From: Nocardia sp. NBC_01327
GTDB lineage: Bacteria; Actinomycetota; Actinomycetes; Mycobacteriales; Mycobacteriaceae
NCBI RefSeq assembly: GCF_035958815.1
Contig: NZ_CP108383.1
Location: 6,510,001-6,574,000, forward strand
DNA length: 64,000 nt
Direction of reading: 5' to 3'
A model generated the notes under the pieces. That model made no database searches. It had not been told where the DNA came from and saw only the letters and a program-made list of their open reading frames with translations. The translations under genes were made by a program, and so were the position numbers. The first letter of the stretch is position 1, and every line of letters begins with the position of its first letter. Positions 44,793 through 53,064 of the stretch are shown in pieces.

Positions 44793-46169
44793 TCAGTCGG
44801 TCACCCACCGGCCCAGCTGCGGCACCGCCTCACCCGGATGTTTGGCCTGGAAGCCGTCACCGATCGCCTGCATCTTCCAGTCGCCGCCGGACCGGTACAG
44901 CTTGGCCATGGCCAGGGCGGTGAAAGGCATACCGCCGGAGAGGGTGAAGCGCGCCAGCTCGGTGCCGGTGGTGCCGTCCACCAAGCGGCAGAAGGCATTT
45001 CGCACCTGTTCGAAGGTGTGCCCCTGGTAGGAGGTCACGATGAACAGCAGGGTGTCGACGCGTTGCGAGACCCGCGTGAGGTCGACCTGGATCACCTCGT
45101 CGTCGCCCTGGCCGCCGCCGACCAGATTGTCACCCTGATGCCGGATCGAGCTGTCCTTCGACGTCAGCTGACCGTAATAGGCAACATCGACAAGGTTGCG
45201 GCCCGCGAACATGGCGACCCAGGCGTCGAGATCGATATCGACGGCACGGCTGCCGAAGAAGCCCTTCTTGACCGGATCCCAGCCCAAACCCATTCGCACA
45301 GCGGTCAATGCGACGCCGCCGTCCTTGCGAAGGGTGACGCGCTGACCCTTCGCGAGGCTGACCGGACGGTCCTTGGAGAGGCTGACCTCGCCTGAGGAGT
45401 GCGGGGGCGGAGTTGCCCACGATTGAGGAGTGGGTGATGCGGGAGGGTAAGAGGCTGCCGACGGGGCGATCGGCGGCCGAGCGGGGACGAAAGGCGGCGG
45501 AGGCGGAGCGACGGGCGATTGGGCCGGGACCACGGGCGACTGGGCCGGGACTACGGGTGGCTGGGTCCGAGCAACAGGTGACTGTGGTGAAGCCACAGGC
45601 TGCAGTGGTGCGGGCGGCGTAGGCGGCGGCTGCGTGGGATAGGGCGATGCGGTAGGCATGCTCGTGTGCGGCGCATCATCCACCGACACACCGTGATCGG
45701 TGACCAGCGCCGCAAATCCGCCCGCATACCCCTGCCCGACCGCGCGCACCTTCCAGCTGCCCTGACGGCGGTACAGCTCCACCGCGACAACAATCGATTC
45801 GGCGCTCAAGTCAGCGATCCGGTACTCGTACAACCGATTCCCGGCCGCATCCGAGACGATCGCGGTCGGCGGAGCGATCTGGCCGAAATTGCTGCCCGCG
45901 TTCTCGAGGGTGATCACCGCCCGAATCTGTGCGATCTCGGCGGGGACCTGCGCGAAGGACACCGCCACCGAGGGCGGTTGCCCGGCCTGCAAACGCACCC
46001 CCGGACCCGAAGGCTGGTTGTAGAACACGAAATCCGCGTCCGACCGCACCTTGCCCTGCTCGGTCACCAGCAGTGCGGACAGTTCCGCCGCTGCCGCGAC
46101 CTGCACGGAAATCACCACATCGGGAGCGGTCAGCGCCGCGTTCTGCCCCTTCACCAGCGTCGCCACCAC
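44793..46169 (-). CDS. Double TerD-domain protein
   Basis: A 458-aa protein with two TerD domains (about residues 1-170 and 255-458) joined by a long Pro/Ala/Gln-rich linker containing repeats such as PPVVPAQSPVVPAQSPV. The second domain has GLGWDP, IDLDAWVAMF, DNLVGGGQGDDEVIQVDL and ALAMAKLYRSGGDWKMQAIG, the Ca2+-binding TerD signature. TerD proteins belong to tellurite and stress modules, but no terC or terB gene is near. The start is one of several GTG codons; 46169 has the best spacing to GAGGG. Confidence 0.88.
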   Translation of the reverse strand: MVATLVKGQNAALTAPDVVISVQVAAAAELSALLVTEQGKVRSDADFVFYNQPSGPGVRLQAGQPPSVAVSFAQVPAEIAQIRAVITLENAGSNFGQIAPPTAIVSDAAGNRLYEYRIADLSAESIVVAVELYRRQGSWKVRAVGQGYAGGFAALVTDHGVSVDDAPHTSMPTASPYPTQPPPTPPAPLQPVASPQSPVARTQPPVVPAQSPVVPAQSPVAPPPPPFVPARPPIAPSAASYPPASPTPQSWATPPPHSSGEVSLSKDRPVSLAKGQRVTLRKDGGVALTAVRMGLGWDPVKKGFFGSRAVDIDLDAWVAMFAGRNLVDVAYYGQLTSKDSSIRHQGDNLVGGGQGDDEVIQVDLTRVSQRVDTLLFIVTSYQGHTFEQVRNAFCRLVDGTTGTELARFTLSGGMPFTALAMAKLYRSGGDWKMQAIGDGFQAKHPGEAVPQLGRWVTD

Positions 46170-46266
46170 AAGCACCCCTCAGCTCGGTTAATCTCCCCCG
46201 CCACTCTACGACCGGGTCCCGCCGCCGACACGCTTCCCAGGTACCGCGATTATCAGCGGTGCGAAT

Positions 46267-47196
46267 TCAGCCGAGGAAGCCGATGAGGGCGTCGATCACC
46301 GCCCGCGGCTGCTCCTCCGGGATGTAATGACCACAGTCGCCCACCTCGACCACTCGCACGTCGGCTCCCTTGGCGGGCATCAGGTTTCGCAGGTACCGGT
46401 AATTGCTTCGATCGCCGCCCAGTGCCAGGATCGGCGCGGAGACCTTGCCGTAGGCGCGTTCATCGAGGATGTCCTTGTTGAAGGCGCGGTACCAGGCATT
46501 GCCTGCGCGGATGGCCTCCGGCGTCGAGTAGGCCTCGGCATACACGCGCCGCGAGAACTCGTCGATGCTGCCCGGATCTGCGGCCTGACGACCGAACAAC
46601 CAGTCCAGTAGTAGCCGAATCCGGCCTTCCAGCAACAACTCCGGCAGTTCTGCGACTTGGTTGAACGCGAACCACCAGAGATACGAACGGGCGCCGGACT
46701 CGATGACCGAATCGGCATGTTGGTCGGGCTCGGGCAGGAGACCGAAATCCGACCAGCCGCCATCAGGATGCGGCACATCGAGCATGGTGATCTTGTCGGT
46801 GGCGTCGGGATAGCTTGCCGCATAAGCGTAGGCGACCATCGCGCCGATATCGTGCCCGGCAATGCTGACCGATTTCAAGCCGAGCTGCTCGACCAGTTCA
46901 CGGATATCGCCGGCCATCGTCTTCTTGTCATACCCGCCGACCGGCTTGCCGGACCCGCCCATCCCCCGCAGGTCCACCGCGATCACCCGGTACCGCTCGG
47001 CCAAGGCGGGCATCACCCGGTGCCACTGCCACCAGGTCTGCGGCCAGCCGCCGAGCAGCAGCAGTGGCCGCCCGGCCCCACCCTCGACATAGTGCAATCG
47101 CGTTCCACTGACGTCTGCGTATCGGCTGACAAACCCGCCTTTCAGCGAGTCTGCCAGCGCCGCATCGGACAAAGGTTCAGTCGTGGTGGTGTTCAT
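46267..47196 (-). CDS. Alpha/beta hydrolase, epoxide-hydrolase type
   Basis: A 309-aa alpha/beta hydrolase. The oxyanion motif GGWPQTWWQW (HGxP type), nucleophile Asp in AGHDIGAMVAY and catalytic His in DCGHYIPEEQP match soluble epoxide hydrolases and related dehalogenases. It is divergent from an ArsR-type gene, with a long perfect inverted repeat between. The substrate is unknown. Its start at 47196 is supported by homology of the MNTTTTEPLS-to-VSRYADVSGTRLHYVEGG boundary. Confidence 0.9.
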   Translation of the reverse strand: MNTTTTEPLSDAALADSLKGGFVSRYADVSGTRLHYVEGGAGRPLLLLGGWPQTWWQWHRVMPALAERYRVIAVDLRGMGGSGKPVGGYDKKTMAGDIRELVEQLGLKSVSIAGHDIGAMVAYAYAASYPDATDKITMLDVPHPDGGWSDFGLLPEPDQHADSVIESGARSYLWWFAFNQVAELPELLLEGRIRLLLDWLFGRQAADPGSIDEFSRRVYAEAYSTPEAIRAGNAWYRAFNKDILDERAYGKVSAPILALGGDRSNYRYLRNLMPAKGADVRVVEVGDCGHYIPEEQPRAVIDALIGFLG

Positions 47197-47221
47197 ACGT
47201 CCCTCGCTGCATCGCCGAATA

Positions 47222-47304
47222 GTACGAACATCTCGTACAGTGACGGTACGAGATGTTCGTACAATCCGCGAGTCCCGTCAAGTGCCGATACGAGAAACCC
47301 GTAC
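47222..47304. promoter_or_regulatory. 17-bp inverted repeat, ArsR operator
   Basis: GTACGAACATCTCGTAC (47222-47238) and its exact complement (47246-47262) are separated by 7 nt. Each arm is itself a near palindrome of GTACGA and TCGTAC. A third degenerate copy lies at 47288-47304, just before the arsR start. The region probably controls both divergent genes. Confidence 0.75.
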
Positions 47305-47315
47305 AGTGAGAACCC

Positions 47316-47618
47316 GTGGACGACCTACCCCACCCCGCCGCTGACGAGATCCAACTCGTCAATGTCTTCGCCGCCCTCGGCCACCCGGTCCGCCTCGAAA
47401 TCATCCGGGCCCTGACCTCCGGCGAGGAGCGCTTCTGCGGCGAAATCCTGCCCGCCGAACCGAAATCCAGCATGACCCACCACTGGCGCGCCCTCCGCGA
47501 AAGCGGCATCATCCACCAGCGCCGCGAAGGCCGAAAGTTCTACCTGACCCTCCGCCGCGACGATCTCGAATCCCGCTTCCCCGGCCTGATCGACATCGCC
47601 CTCGCCGACGTCACGTAG
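47316..47618 (+). CDS. ArsR-type winged-helix regulator
   Basis: A 100-aa regulator of the ArsR/SmtB fold: LGHPVRLEIIRALTSGEERFCGEI, then the recognition-helix region KSSMTHHWRALRESGIIHQRREGRKFYLTL. It has no ELCV-type metal site, so it is probably a ligand-independent or organic-ligand regulator, as in HTH_20 members. It starts with GTG and is divergent from the alpha/beta hydrolase. Its last 8 nt overlap the convergent next gene. Confidence 0.9.
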   Translation: MDDLPHPAADEIQLVNVFAALGHPVRLEIIRALTSGEERFCGEILPAEPKSSMTHHWRALRESGIIHQRREGRKFYLTLRRDDLESRFPGLIDIALADVT

Positions 47619-47958
47619 ACGGGGTCGAGTTCGCCTGCGCCACAAGCCGTTCGAAAGCATCGAGCACCTCGACGTACACGGCCGGTACGTCGATGCACAT
47701 CACCGAGCCACGGCTGTCCCCGCTGAACGTGAAGCTGAAAAACGAACAGCACCCACTCTCCCGTGCGGCCAAATCTCGCGCGACCGATTCGGCACCACCC
47801 ACCAGCACAAGCTCCAGCCCCGTCGGCGCCGTGCGCGTAGCCACCCGAACCGACTCGGCAAAGAACGCCGCAAACTCCGCCACCCGAAACGGCTGCTCCG
47901 CCGTAGGCAAGGTGCACGAGTCCGGCACCCAGCCCGCAGGTTCGATATCAATCCGCAT
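47611..47958 (-). CDS. Small Cys-pair protein (CCSFF motif)
   Basis: A 115-aa soluble protein with the motif ESGCCSFFSFTF near residue 70 and PDSCTLPTAEQPFRVAEFAAFF at the N-terminus. Proteins with this layout recur in actinobacteria, often beside metal- or thiol-related regulators, but I do not know an assigned function. The vicinal Cys pair could bind a soft metal or undergo disulfide exchange. It overlaps arsR at the 3' end. Confidence 0.75.
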   Translation of the reverse strand: MRIDIEPAGWVPDSCTLPTAEQPFRVAEFAAFFAESVRVATRTAPTGLELVLVGGAESVARDLAARESGCCSFFSFTFSGDSRGSVMCIDVPAVYVEVLDAFERLVAQANSTPST

Positions 47959-48003
47959 GGATTCACACTAAGCCCGCATGAGGGATAGATAAACCCCAAA
48001 AAC

Positions 48004-48141
48004 AAAGACGCCTGGACAAGAAGAAAGAAGACGAAAAGAACAAGGACGAGAAGGATGCTGGACGGTCCGCCAGTCTGAATATCCTTATATCACAACACAA
48101 TTCACCTGTTCGATCCCGTTCCCCGACGGTAGAATAGAAGC
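48004..48141 (+). promoter_or_regulatory. Conserved 5' leader of HNH unit E2
   Basis: AAAGACGCCTGGACAAGAAGA-type block 1 (48004-48024) and the CTGAATATCCTTATATCAC block 2 (48074-48096) match the E1 leader in order and spacing. TAGAAT at 48130-48135 ends 6 nt before the ATG at 48142, which suits a leaderless message. The GACGCCTGG core recurs in inverted form at 49937-49945, beyond the gene. Confidence 0.7.
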
Positions 48142-49629
48142 ATGAATCCGGGGGCAGAAACCACAATCGTATCGAGTGCACACGCACTCGATACCGCCGT
48201 GGAAAACCTCCTGAACACCTCCCTCACCCCACTGTGCGACGAGCAATTCATCACGCTCATGGGCGAGGTCGAGACCAGCATGCGCAAACTCGAAGCCGTC
48301 AAACACCGCTTCGTCACCGAAACCTGCACCCGCAGCCTGGCCGCCCGCGCCGGATCAACCTCACCGATCAAATTCCTCGAACAAACCCTCCGCCTGTCCC
48401 ACGCCGACGCCGCCTCCCGGGTCAACGCCGCCAAACAACTGAGCCCGCAACCCGCCCTCGGCGGGGACCTGGAACCGGAACTGGCCTACGTGGCCGAAGC
48501 CCAACGGGCCGGGGACATCTCGGTCGATCACGTGCGCCGGATCACGCAGGTCCTCAAGCGCATCCCGTGCGCGGCCGACCCGGGGCAGAAGGACCTCGCC
48601 CAGGACGTTTTGACCACGTACGCGCGTACCGGCAGCCCGGACAAGCTGATCGATCTCGGAGAGATCATCCTGGCGCACATCGATCCGGACGGCACCTTGA
48701 CCCAGGACAAGGACCGCGACCGCATGCGCGGACTCACCCTCGGACGCAAACGCGCCGACGCCATGTCCCCGTTGATCGGGGAGATCACCGAGCCGTTGCG
48801 GGAAGTCCTGGAACCCTTGCTGGCCAAGTTCGCCCGCCCCGGCATGTGCAACCCGGGCGATCCGGACAGCCCGAAGGTCGCCGACCGCACCCTCGACCGG
48901 GACAAGCTCAAAGCCGCCGCTGAACGTGATAGCCGCTCGGCCGCGCAACGCAATCATGATGCGTTGCTGGCGGTGCTGCGGTTTCAGCTCGACCGCCCCA
49001 AACTCGGCTCCCACCGGGGACTGCCGGTCGAGGCGATCATCACCATGCGCCTCGAGGATGTGGAGCGGGGTGCCGGGATCGCGACCACCGCGACCGGGGG
49101 CACCCTGACCATCGCGCAAGCCCTGGAACTGGCCGCCGGAACCCGCCCCCTGTTGGTGGTGTTGAACAAGGCCGGGCTGCCCCTGTATTTGGGGCGGGGT
49201 CGGGACCGGTTGGCCAGTCCCGCACAACGACTGGCGTTGATCGCCTCCGACAAGGGTTGCACCCGCCCCGGGTGCAGTGCCCCCGCCTCGATAGCGGCCG
49301 CCCATCATGTCACCGGGTGGGCCGAAGGCGGGCGCACCGATATCGACAACCTGACCCTCGCCTGCGATGGGTGCCACGCCATGATCCACGACGGCCCCGG
49401 CGGCTGGAAAACCATCGTCATGGGCGAAGACACACCGTTTCCGGGCCGGACCGGGTGGATCGCCCCACCGCATATCGACCCCACCGGCACCCCGCAGGTC
49501 AACCACCTGCACCACACCGGTGAGCTGATGGCCGGTGCCCTGACCCAGATCCGCACCCGCGACCGGGCACAACGGGCGCGGCGGCAAGCTTGGCTCGATG
49601 CCCGCAAAACCACCCCCGTCCGCGAATAG
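48142..49629 (+). CDS. DUF222 domain HNH endonuclease (13E12 family), copy E2
   Basis: A 495-aa paralogue of the E1 protein: DUF222 region about residues 20-320, HNH domain about 371-430 with C373/C378, HH388-389, N403 and C408/C411-H412. The C-terminal basic tail (RTRDRAQRARRQAW) differs from that of E1. Core segments such as LGSHRGLPV and ASPAQRLALIASDKGCTRPGC are strongly shared. It is predicted to cut or nick DNA. The biological role of the family is unresolved; homing, or repair linked to the repeats, is possible. Confidence 0.9.
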   Translation: MNPGAETTIVSSAHALDTAVENLLNTSLTPLCDEQFITLMGEVETSMRKLEAVKHRFVTETCTRSLAARAGSTSPIKFLEQTLRLSHADAASRVNAAKQLSPQPALGGDLEPELAYVAEAQRAGDISVDHVRRITQVLKRIPCAADPGQKDLAQDVLTTYARTGSPDKLIDLGEIILAHIDPDGTLTQDKDRDRMRGLTLGRKRADAMSPLIGEITEPLREVLEPLLAKFARPGMCNPGDPDSPKVADRTLDRDKLKAAAERDSRSAAQRNHDALLAVLRFQLDRPKLGSHRGLPVEAIITMRLEDVERGAGIATTATGGTLTIAQALELAAGTRPLLVVLNKAGLPLYLGRGRDRLASPAQRLALIASDKGCTRPGCSAPASIAAAHHVTGWAEGGRTDIDNLTLACDGCHAMIHDGPGGWKTIVMGEDTPFPGRTGWIAPPHIDPTGTPQVNHLHHTGELMAGALTQIRTRDRAQRARRQAWLDARKTTPVRE

Positions 49630-49641
49630 GCGGGCCGCCCC

Positions 49642-49681
49642 CTTGTAGACACCGTCAGGCTGGTCCTGACGGTGCTACAAG
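49642..49681 (+). terminator. Two-part hairpin after HNH gene E2
   Basis: A 7-bp outer stem (CTTGTAG 49642-49648, CTACAAG 49675-49681), one bulged A, then a 10-bp inner stem (49650-49659 with 49665-49674) enclose a 5-nt loop, starting 12 nt after the stop codon. The inner stem differs from the E1 hairpin by a swapped A-T pair, which keeps pairing. Confidence 0.7.
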
Positions 49682-49856
49682 GCGTTGCCCACCAGGGTCT
49701 TCGCAAGGTGAACGACCAGACCTGGACCGAGCGGCCCGGCAGCGGGACCGGGCATCACTCCATGCCGGCGAGTCCACCCCACACCCGCAACCGCACGAGT
49801 AGCAAGCCTTACCCCGCTCTACCCCTACCACCGACCGACCCCCGCGCTACCCCGCC

Positions 49857-50792
49857 GCCACCAGAGTGGATCCCCCGGGCACCACAAGCGTTGCCAGCCC
49901 GGGCCTTTCAGACTTCTGTTCTTCGATCTCTTCTCTCCAGGCGTCCTTGATCTTTCGGGTCTTCGTCTTTTCGTCTTTGTCTCTGAAACCGGACCACAGC
50001 CGGTCTTCCGGCTGGTACCGCAGATTCCCTCGTGACCGCGGAAGGTAAATCGGGTACCTCACCCGAGGCCACCAGCACGGCCATCTCGGGCCCTGCCCGC
50101 ACCCAGAAACCCCAACACCGCCTCTCGACGCACGCAACCCAGGTGCACCGGCCTCATCTCGGCCTCGAAACCCCCGAAGCGGGCACCACACAGCCCTTCT
50201 CCTTGACCACACAGCAGGTATCCGCACGGCACAGACCCGATAACCGTTGTGCCGCTGAGACACCCGCTGTTCCACCACCGATGACCGACGGTTTCTCCCC
50301 GCACCCAAGGCCGCGCCGCCCCACCCCAACTCTGCCAGCACCCACCCGAACCCACCGCCACCATCAGAACCGATCCCCAAGCCCCACAAGCATTGCCAGC
50401 CAGCACCTTTTCAGGCTCTTGATCTCCGATCCCGTGCCTCCAGGCGTCCGCGATCTTAGGTTCTTCGTCTTTCGTATTTGTCTCTGAAACCGGACCACGG
50501 CCGGTCGACCCCGCCGGTACCGCACAGTCCTTCCCAACTGCGGAAGGTAAATCGGGTACCCCACCCGACGCCACCAGCACGGCCATCTCGGGCCCTGCCC
50601 GCACCCCGAAACTCACCGCCACCTCTCGACACAACCAACCCAGGTGCACCGACCTCATCTCGGCCTCGAAACCCTCTGAAGCGGGCACCACACAACCCTT
50701 CTCGCCGACCGCACAGGAGGTGTCTGCACAGCACAGACCCGATAACCGTTGTGCCGCTGAGACATCCGCTGTTCCATCCCCGGTAGCCGACG
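49857..50792 (+). repeat. Two tandem ~501-bp units carrying repeat copies R2 and R3
   Basis: Shared anchors are exactly 501 bp apart: the 27-nt GTCTCTGAAACCGGACCAC block at 49979 and 50480, and CCCAGGTGCACCG at 50138 and 50639. Similarity extends from CCACAAGC(G/A)TTGCCAG, through CCAGGCGTCC, to CCGATAACCGTTGTGCCGC and beyond. The second unit is incomplete, at about 435 bp. Neither extra copy has an HNH gene. R2 directly continues the E2 flank, so R3 looks like a duplication of it. Confidence 0.8.
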
Positions 50793-50809
50793 GGTTCTAT
50801 GCCGAAACG

Positions 50810-50987
50810 GTCGGTGCACCTGGGTTTCTTGCCTCCCGGGCAGGGTTGATCAGCACGGGGGTGCGGGCAAAGCCCGAGATGGCCGTGCTGGGCACGTCGG
50901 GAGGAGTACCCGATTTACCTTCCGCAGCTGGGAGAGATACCTGCGGTACCAGCGGGGTCGACCGGCTGGGGTGCCGTTCTCGAGAAC
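50810..50987 (-). repeat. Inverted, diverged repeat copy R4
   Basis: It begins GTCGGTGCACCTGGG (50810-50824) and continues with GTGCGGGCAAAGCCCGAGAT and GTACCCGATTTACCTTCCGC, in the opposite orientation to R2 and R3. Its outer block is diverged (GACCGGCTGGGGTGCCG). It forms an inverted pair with R3 around about 50800. Confidence 0.75.
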
Positions 50988-51190
50988 AAAATGCGAAAAG
51001 ACCAGGGCTCGGTTTGGGCTCTGTCTCCCCCGTCGGGGGGACGTGGGGCTTGGATGCAATGGGGGTTCTCCCGGAGTTGTGGGGGGCGTCCTTTCGGTAG
51101 CTTCGGAATGGTGCAGTCGCTGCGGACAACTCGGGGTTTCGGTAGGTACGGACAATTGGGCTGTCTGTGGCTGGGGCGGGTGGCTGTGGT

Positions 51191-51218
51191 GGGGGGCTGG
51201 GCGTAGATGGGTGGGGGG
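51191..51218 (+). promoter_or_regulatory. Canonical G-quadruplex motif spanning a start codon
   Basis: Runs of 6, 3, 3 and 6 G are separated by loops of 2, 7 and 1 nt, with the ATG at 51207 inside the 7-nt loop. A folded quadruplex in the mRNA could block initiation of the following gene. Folding is predicted from pattern only. Confidence 0.5.
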
Positions 51219-52625
51219 CGGATTGTGGGGGTGGCGCTTGCTGGGTGGCTGTGTTTGATCGGCTTTTTCGGTGGGGCGGTGGCGCATGCGGATGGTGGGG
51301 TGGCTGGGAGCGATCTCATGGTGGCGCAGTCGCTGGGGGGTCGGGAGTTGACGGTTGTCGTGCGGCGGGCCGAGCCGGTGCCTGGGCCGTTGCGGGTGGA
51401 TATCGTTACGCATACCGGTTCGGCGGCGGGCACTCTCGGGCTGAGTGTCACGCCGTCGGATCGGGGTGGGGACGGGGCGTCGGGCACTGTGGTGCTGGGA
51501 GATCGGGCGGGTGTGTATTCGGCGACGCTGCGGGTGGACCATGCGGGGCCGTGGGAGTTGGCGGTCAAGGATGGCGATCAGGTGGCGCGTATTCCGTTTC
51601 TGGTGGCGGCTACGGTGGTGACTCCGTGGGAGCGGGCGGCTTACGGTGGGTTCTTCGGAGCCGGTGTGCTGCTGCTCGTTTCGATCGGCACGGCGATGGT
51701 GTCCAAGCGCGGGTGGCCGACGCTGGTGCCTGCGGGGGTGATGATCGCGGCGCTGGCGGTCGGTATCACAGGGGCGACGCTGTCCGCGAGTGCACCGCTG
51801 CCGCGGCCGGCGGGGAGTCTGCTCGATCCCACCTCGGATACGATCGGCGATCCTTTTCCGGAGCGGCAGTTGCCGCTGACGACGAATTACTCACGGCCGC
51901 CGGTGAATCTGACGCTGACGACGACGGGGGCGGCGGAGACGAGTCACCCGACCGAGCTCATGCTGTCGCTCACCGATGCGGCCACCGGGCGGCCCGTGGA
52001 CGACCTGCTGGTCAACGATGACGCACTGCTGCACCTGATGATCGTCGGCCCGAACGGCAGCTTCTGGCATCGGCATCCCATCCGGACCGCGCCCGGTGAG
52101 TACCGGATTCGCCTGGCCCTCAACCAGTCCGGCGATTACGGGGTCGCGGCGGAGATCGCGCGCCGTGGTGGCGGGGTGCAGCTGTTGCGGTCCACACTGC
52201 ATGTTTCTGGCGAATCCGCACCGGTCGCGGCCCCTGATTCCGGCGGGGCCGAGTTGACCCCCACGGCACTGGTTGCGGGCGAACCCGGCACGCTCACCGC
52301 ACATTTCGGCGGCGCTTCGGATCTGCAACCCTGGCTCGGCATGGTCGGCCATCTCATTGCCGTCGGACCGCTGCCCGACCAGGCGCCCACCGGTGCGGCC
52401 GCAGCGGCCGCACCGATCTGGGCGCACGCGCACGCCATGGCTCCGATGCTCGGCCCGGGCGCACAATTGCCGGACGAGACCGTTGCCGCCTACAGCCCGG
52501 ATGTGTCGTTCACCTTCACTTTTCCACTGCCCGGCCGATACCTGGTCTGGGCTCAGGCCGAGCGCGGGTATTCCCTGATGACTGTGCCCGCCACCGTCGA
52601 TGTCCGGGCGAAGGAGTCGCAATGA
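51207..52625 (+). CDS. Secreted/membrane protein with FixH/YtkA-like domains
   Basis: A 472-aa protein with a signal peptide (about 1-28, cleavage near AHADG), an extracellular beta domain, two membrane segments (about 146-165 and 170-195) and a second larger exported region. That region has His-containing segments LLHLMIVGPNGSFWHRHP, GMVGHLIAV and WAHAHAM, which suggest metal binding, perhaps copper. It is the first of four genes with coupled or close junctions. The first 400 bp use many GGG and GTG codons and are less C-biased than the rest. The function is unknown. Confidence 0.75.
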   Translation: MGGGRIVGVALAGWLCLIGFFGGAVAHADGGVAGSDLMVAQSLGGRELTVVVRRAEPVPGPLRVDIVTHTGSAAGTLGLSVTPSDRGGDGASGTVVLGDRAGVYSATLRVDHAGPWELAVKDGDQVARIPFLVAATVVTPWERAAYGGFFGAGVLLLVSIGTAMVSKRGWPTLVPAGVMIAALAVGITGATLSASAPLPRPAGSLLDPTSDTIGDPFPERQLPLTTNYSRPPVNLTLTTTGAAETSHPTELMLSLTDAATGRPVDDLLVNDDALLHLMIVGPNGSFWHRHPIRTAPGEYRIRLALNQSGDYGVAAEIARRGGGVQLLRSTLHVSGESAPVAAPDSGGAELTPTALVAGEPGTLTAHFGGASDLQPWLGMVGHLIAVGPLPDQAPTGAAAAAAPIWAHAHAMAPMLGPGAQLPDETVAAYSPDVSFTFTFPLPGRYLVWAQAERGYSLMTVPATVDVRAKESQ

Positions 52626-53026
52626 CCACCCGCAGAGGTCTGCTGTTGATCGCCGCCGCGGTGATCGTGGCGTTGGTGACATGGTGGGTGTGGCCGAGCG
52701 ATTCGGCACCGGCCCAGCGCATGACCGCCGGGCCCTACCGCGTCCAGTTGACCGTCGGCGGCGGATCGGCGCATACCGGCGACAATACGGCCGAGCTGGA
52801 GATTACCGATCAGCAAGGCAAACCCGCTGCACCGGACCGGGTTTCGGTGGAACCTGCCATGCCGCAGATGGGGCATGCGGTACCGCCCGCCACCGCCACG
52901 ACCGTGACACCCGGCCACTACCGCGCCGCCGTGAATCTGCCCATGCCGGGGCAGTGGGAGATCGCGGTGAACCTGTCCGGCCCGCAGGGCGCCGGGCGCG
53001 CCACCTTTTCCGTCCGAGCCAACTGA
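52622..53026 (+). CDS. FixH/YtkA-like anchored protein
   Basis: A 134-aa protein with an N-terminal membrane anchor (about 5-24) and a small exported beta-sandwich. MPQMGHAVPPATATTVTPGHYRAAVNLPMPGQWEI is the usual FixH/YtkA core with Met and His residues. It overlaps the preceding gene by 4 bp. A role in metal or membrane-protein handling together with its neighbours is inferred. Its 3' end contains a 20-bp tandem duplication. Confidence 0.78.
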   Translation: MTTRRGLLLIAAAVIVALVTWWVWPSDSAPAQRMTAGPYRVQLTVGGGSAHTGDNTAELEITDQQGKPAAPDRVSVEPAMPQMGHAVPPATATTVTPGHYRAAVNLPMPGQWEIAVNLSGPQGAGRATFSVRAN

Positions 53027-53047
53027 CTTCCGTCCGAGCCAACTGAC
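53008..53047 (+). repeat. 20-bp perfect tandem duplication over a stop codon
   Basis: TTCCGTCCGAGCCAACTGAC occurs at 53008-53027 and again at 53028-53047. The first copy ends the upstream gene (TGA 53024-53026), and the second is non-coding, 17 nt before the next start. It is probably a recent slippage event. Confidence 0.9.
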
Positions 53048-53064
53048 CTGATCAGGAGCAGCAC

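Larger units (their letters stand above)
48004..50152 (+). mobile_element. DUF222/HNH unit E2 (13E12-like), gene plus conserved flanks
   Basis: The unit has the same part order as E1: leader, HNH gene, hairpin (49642-49681), pyrimidine-rich tract and 3' repeat (R2). Inverted CCAGGCGTC/GACGCCTGG cores near 48007 and 49937 could be terminal inverted repeats of an element about 1.95 kb long, but they are short and the outer bases differ. Mobility is inferred from block conservation, not shown by target duplications. Confidence 0.55.
49682..51206. other. 1.5-kb gene-free repeat region
   Basis: No convincing gene was found between the E2 hairpin and the next coding region. From 49857 to about 50987 the DNA is made of copies of the HNH-unit 3' flank, described separately. 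A bulged hairpin lies at 51023-51042 (CCCCC with GGGGG, plus GTC with GAC). The final 150 bp are strongly G-rich on the plus strand. Confidence 0.7.

Noticed and set aside
44793..46169. Tellurite-resistance operon
   Set aside because: Only a double TerD protein is present; no TerA/B/C/Z genes lie beside it, so an operon or a resistance role cannot be claimed.
49966..50800. Several open frames of 60-210 codons in the repeat region after HNH gene E2
   Set aside because: They repeat from unit to unit on both strands as a result of the tandem repeats, lack ribosome sites and have low-complexity translations.
49857..50987. Possible CRISPR array
   Set aside because: The repeats are about 175-500 bp long and include an inverted copy; there are no short regular repeat-spacer units and no cas genes.
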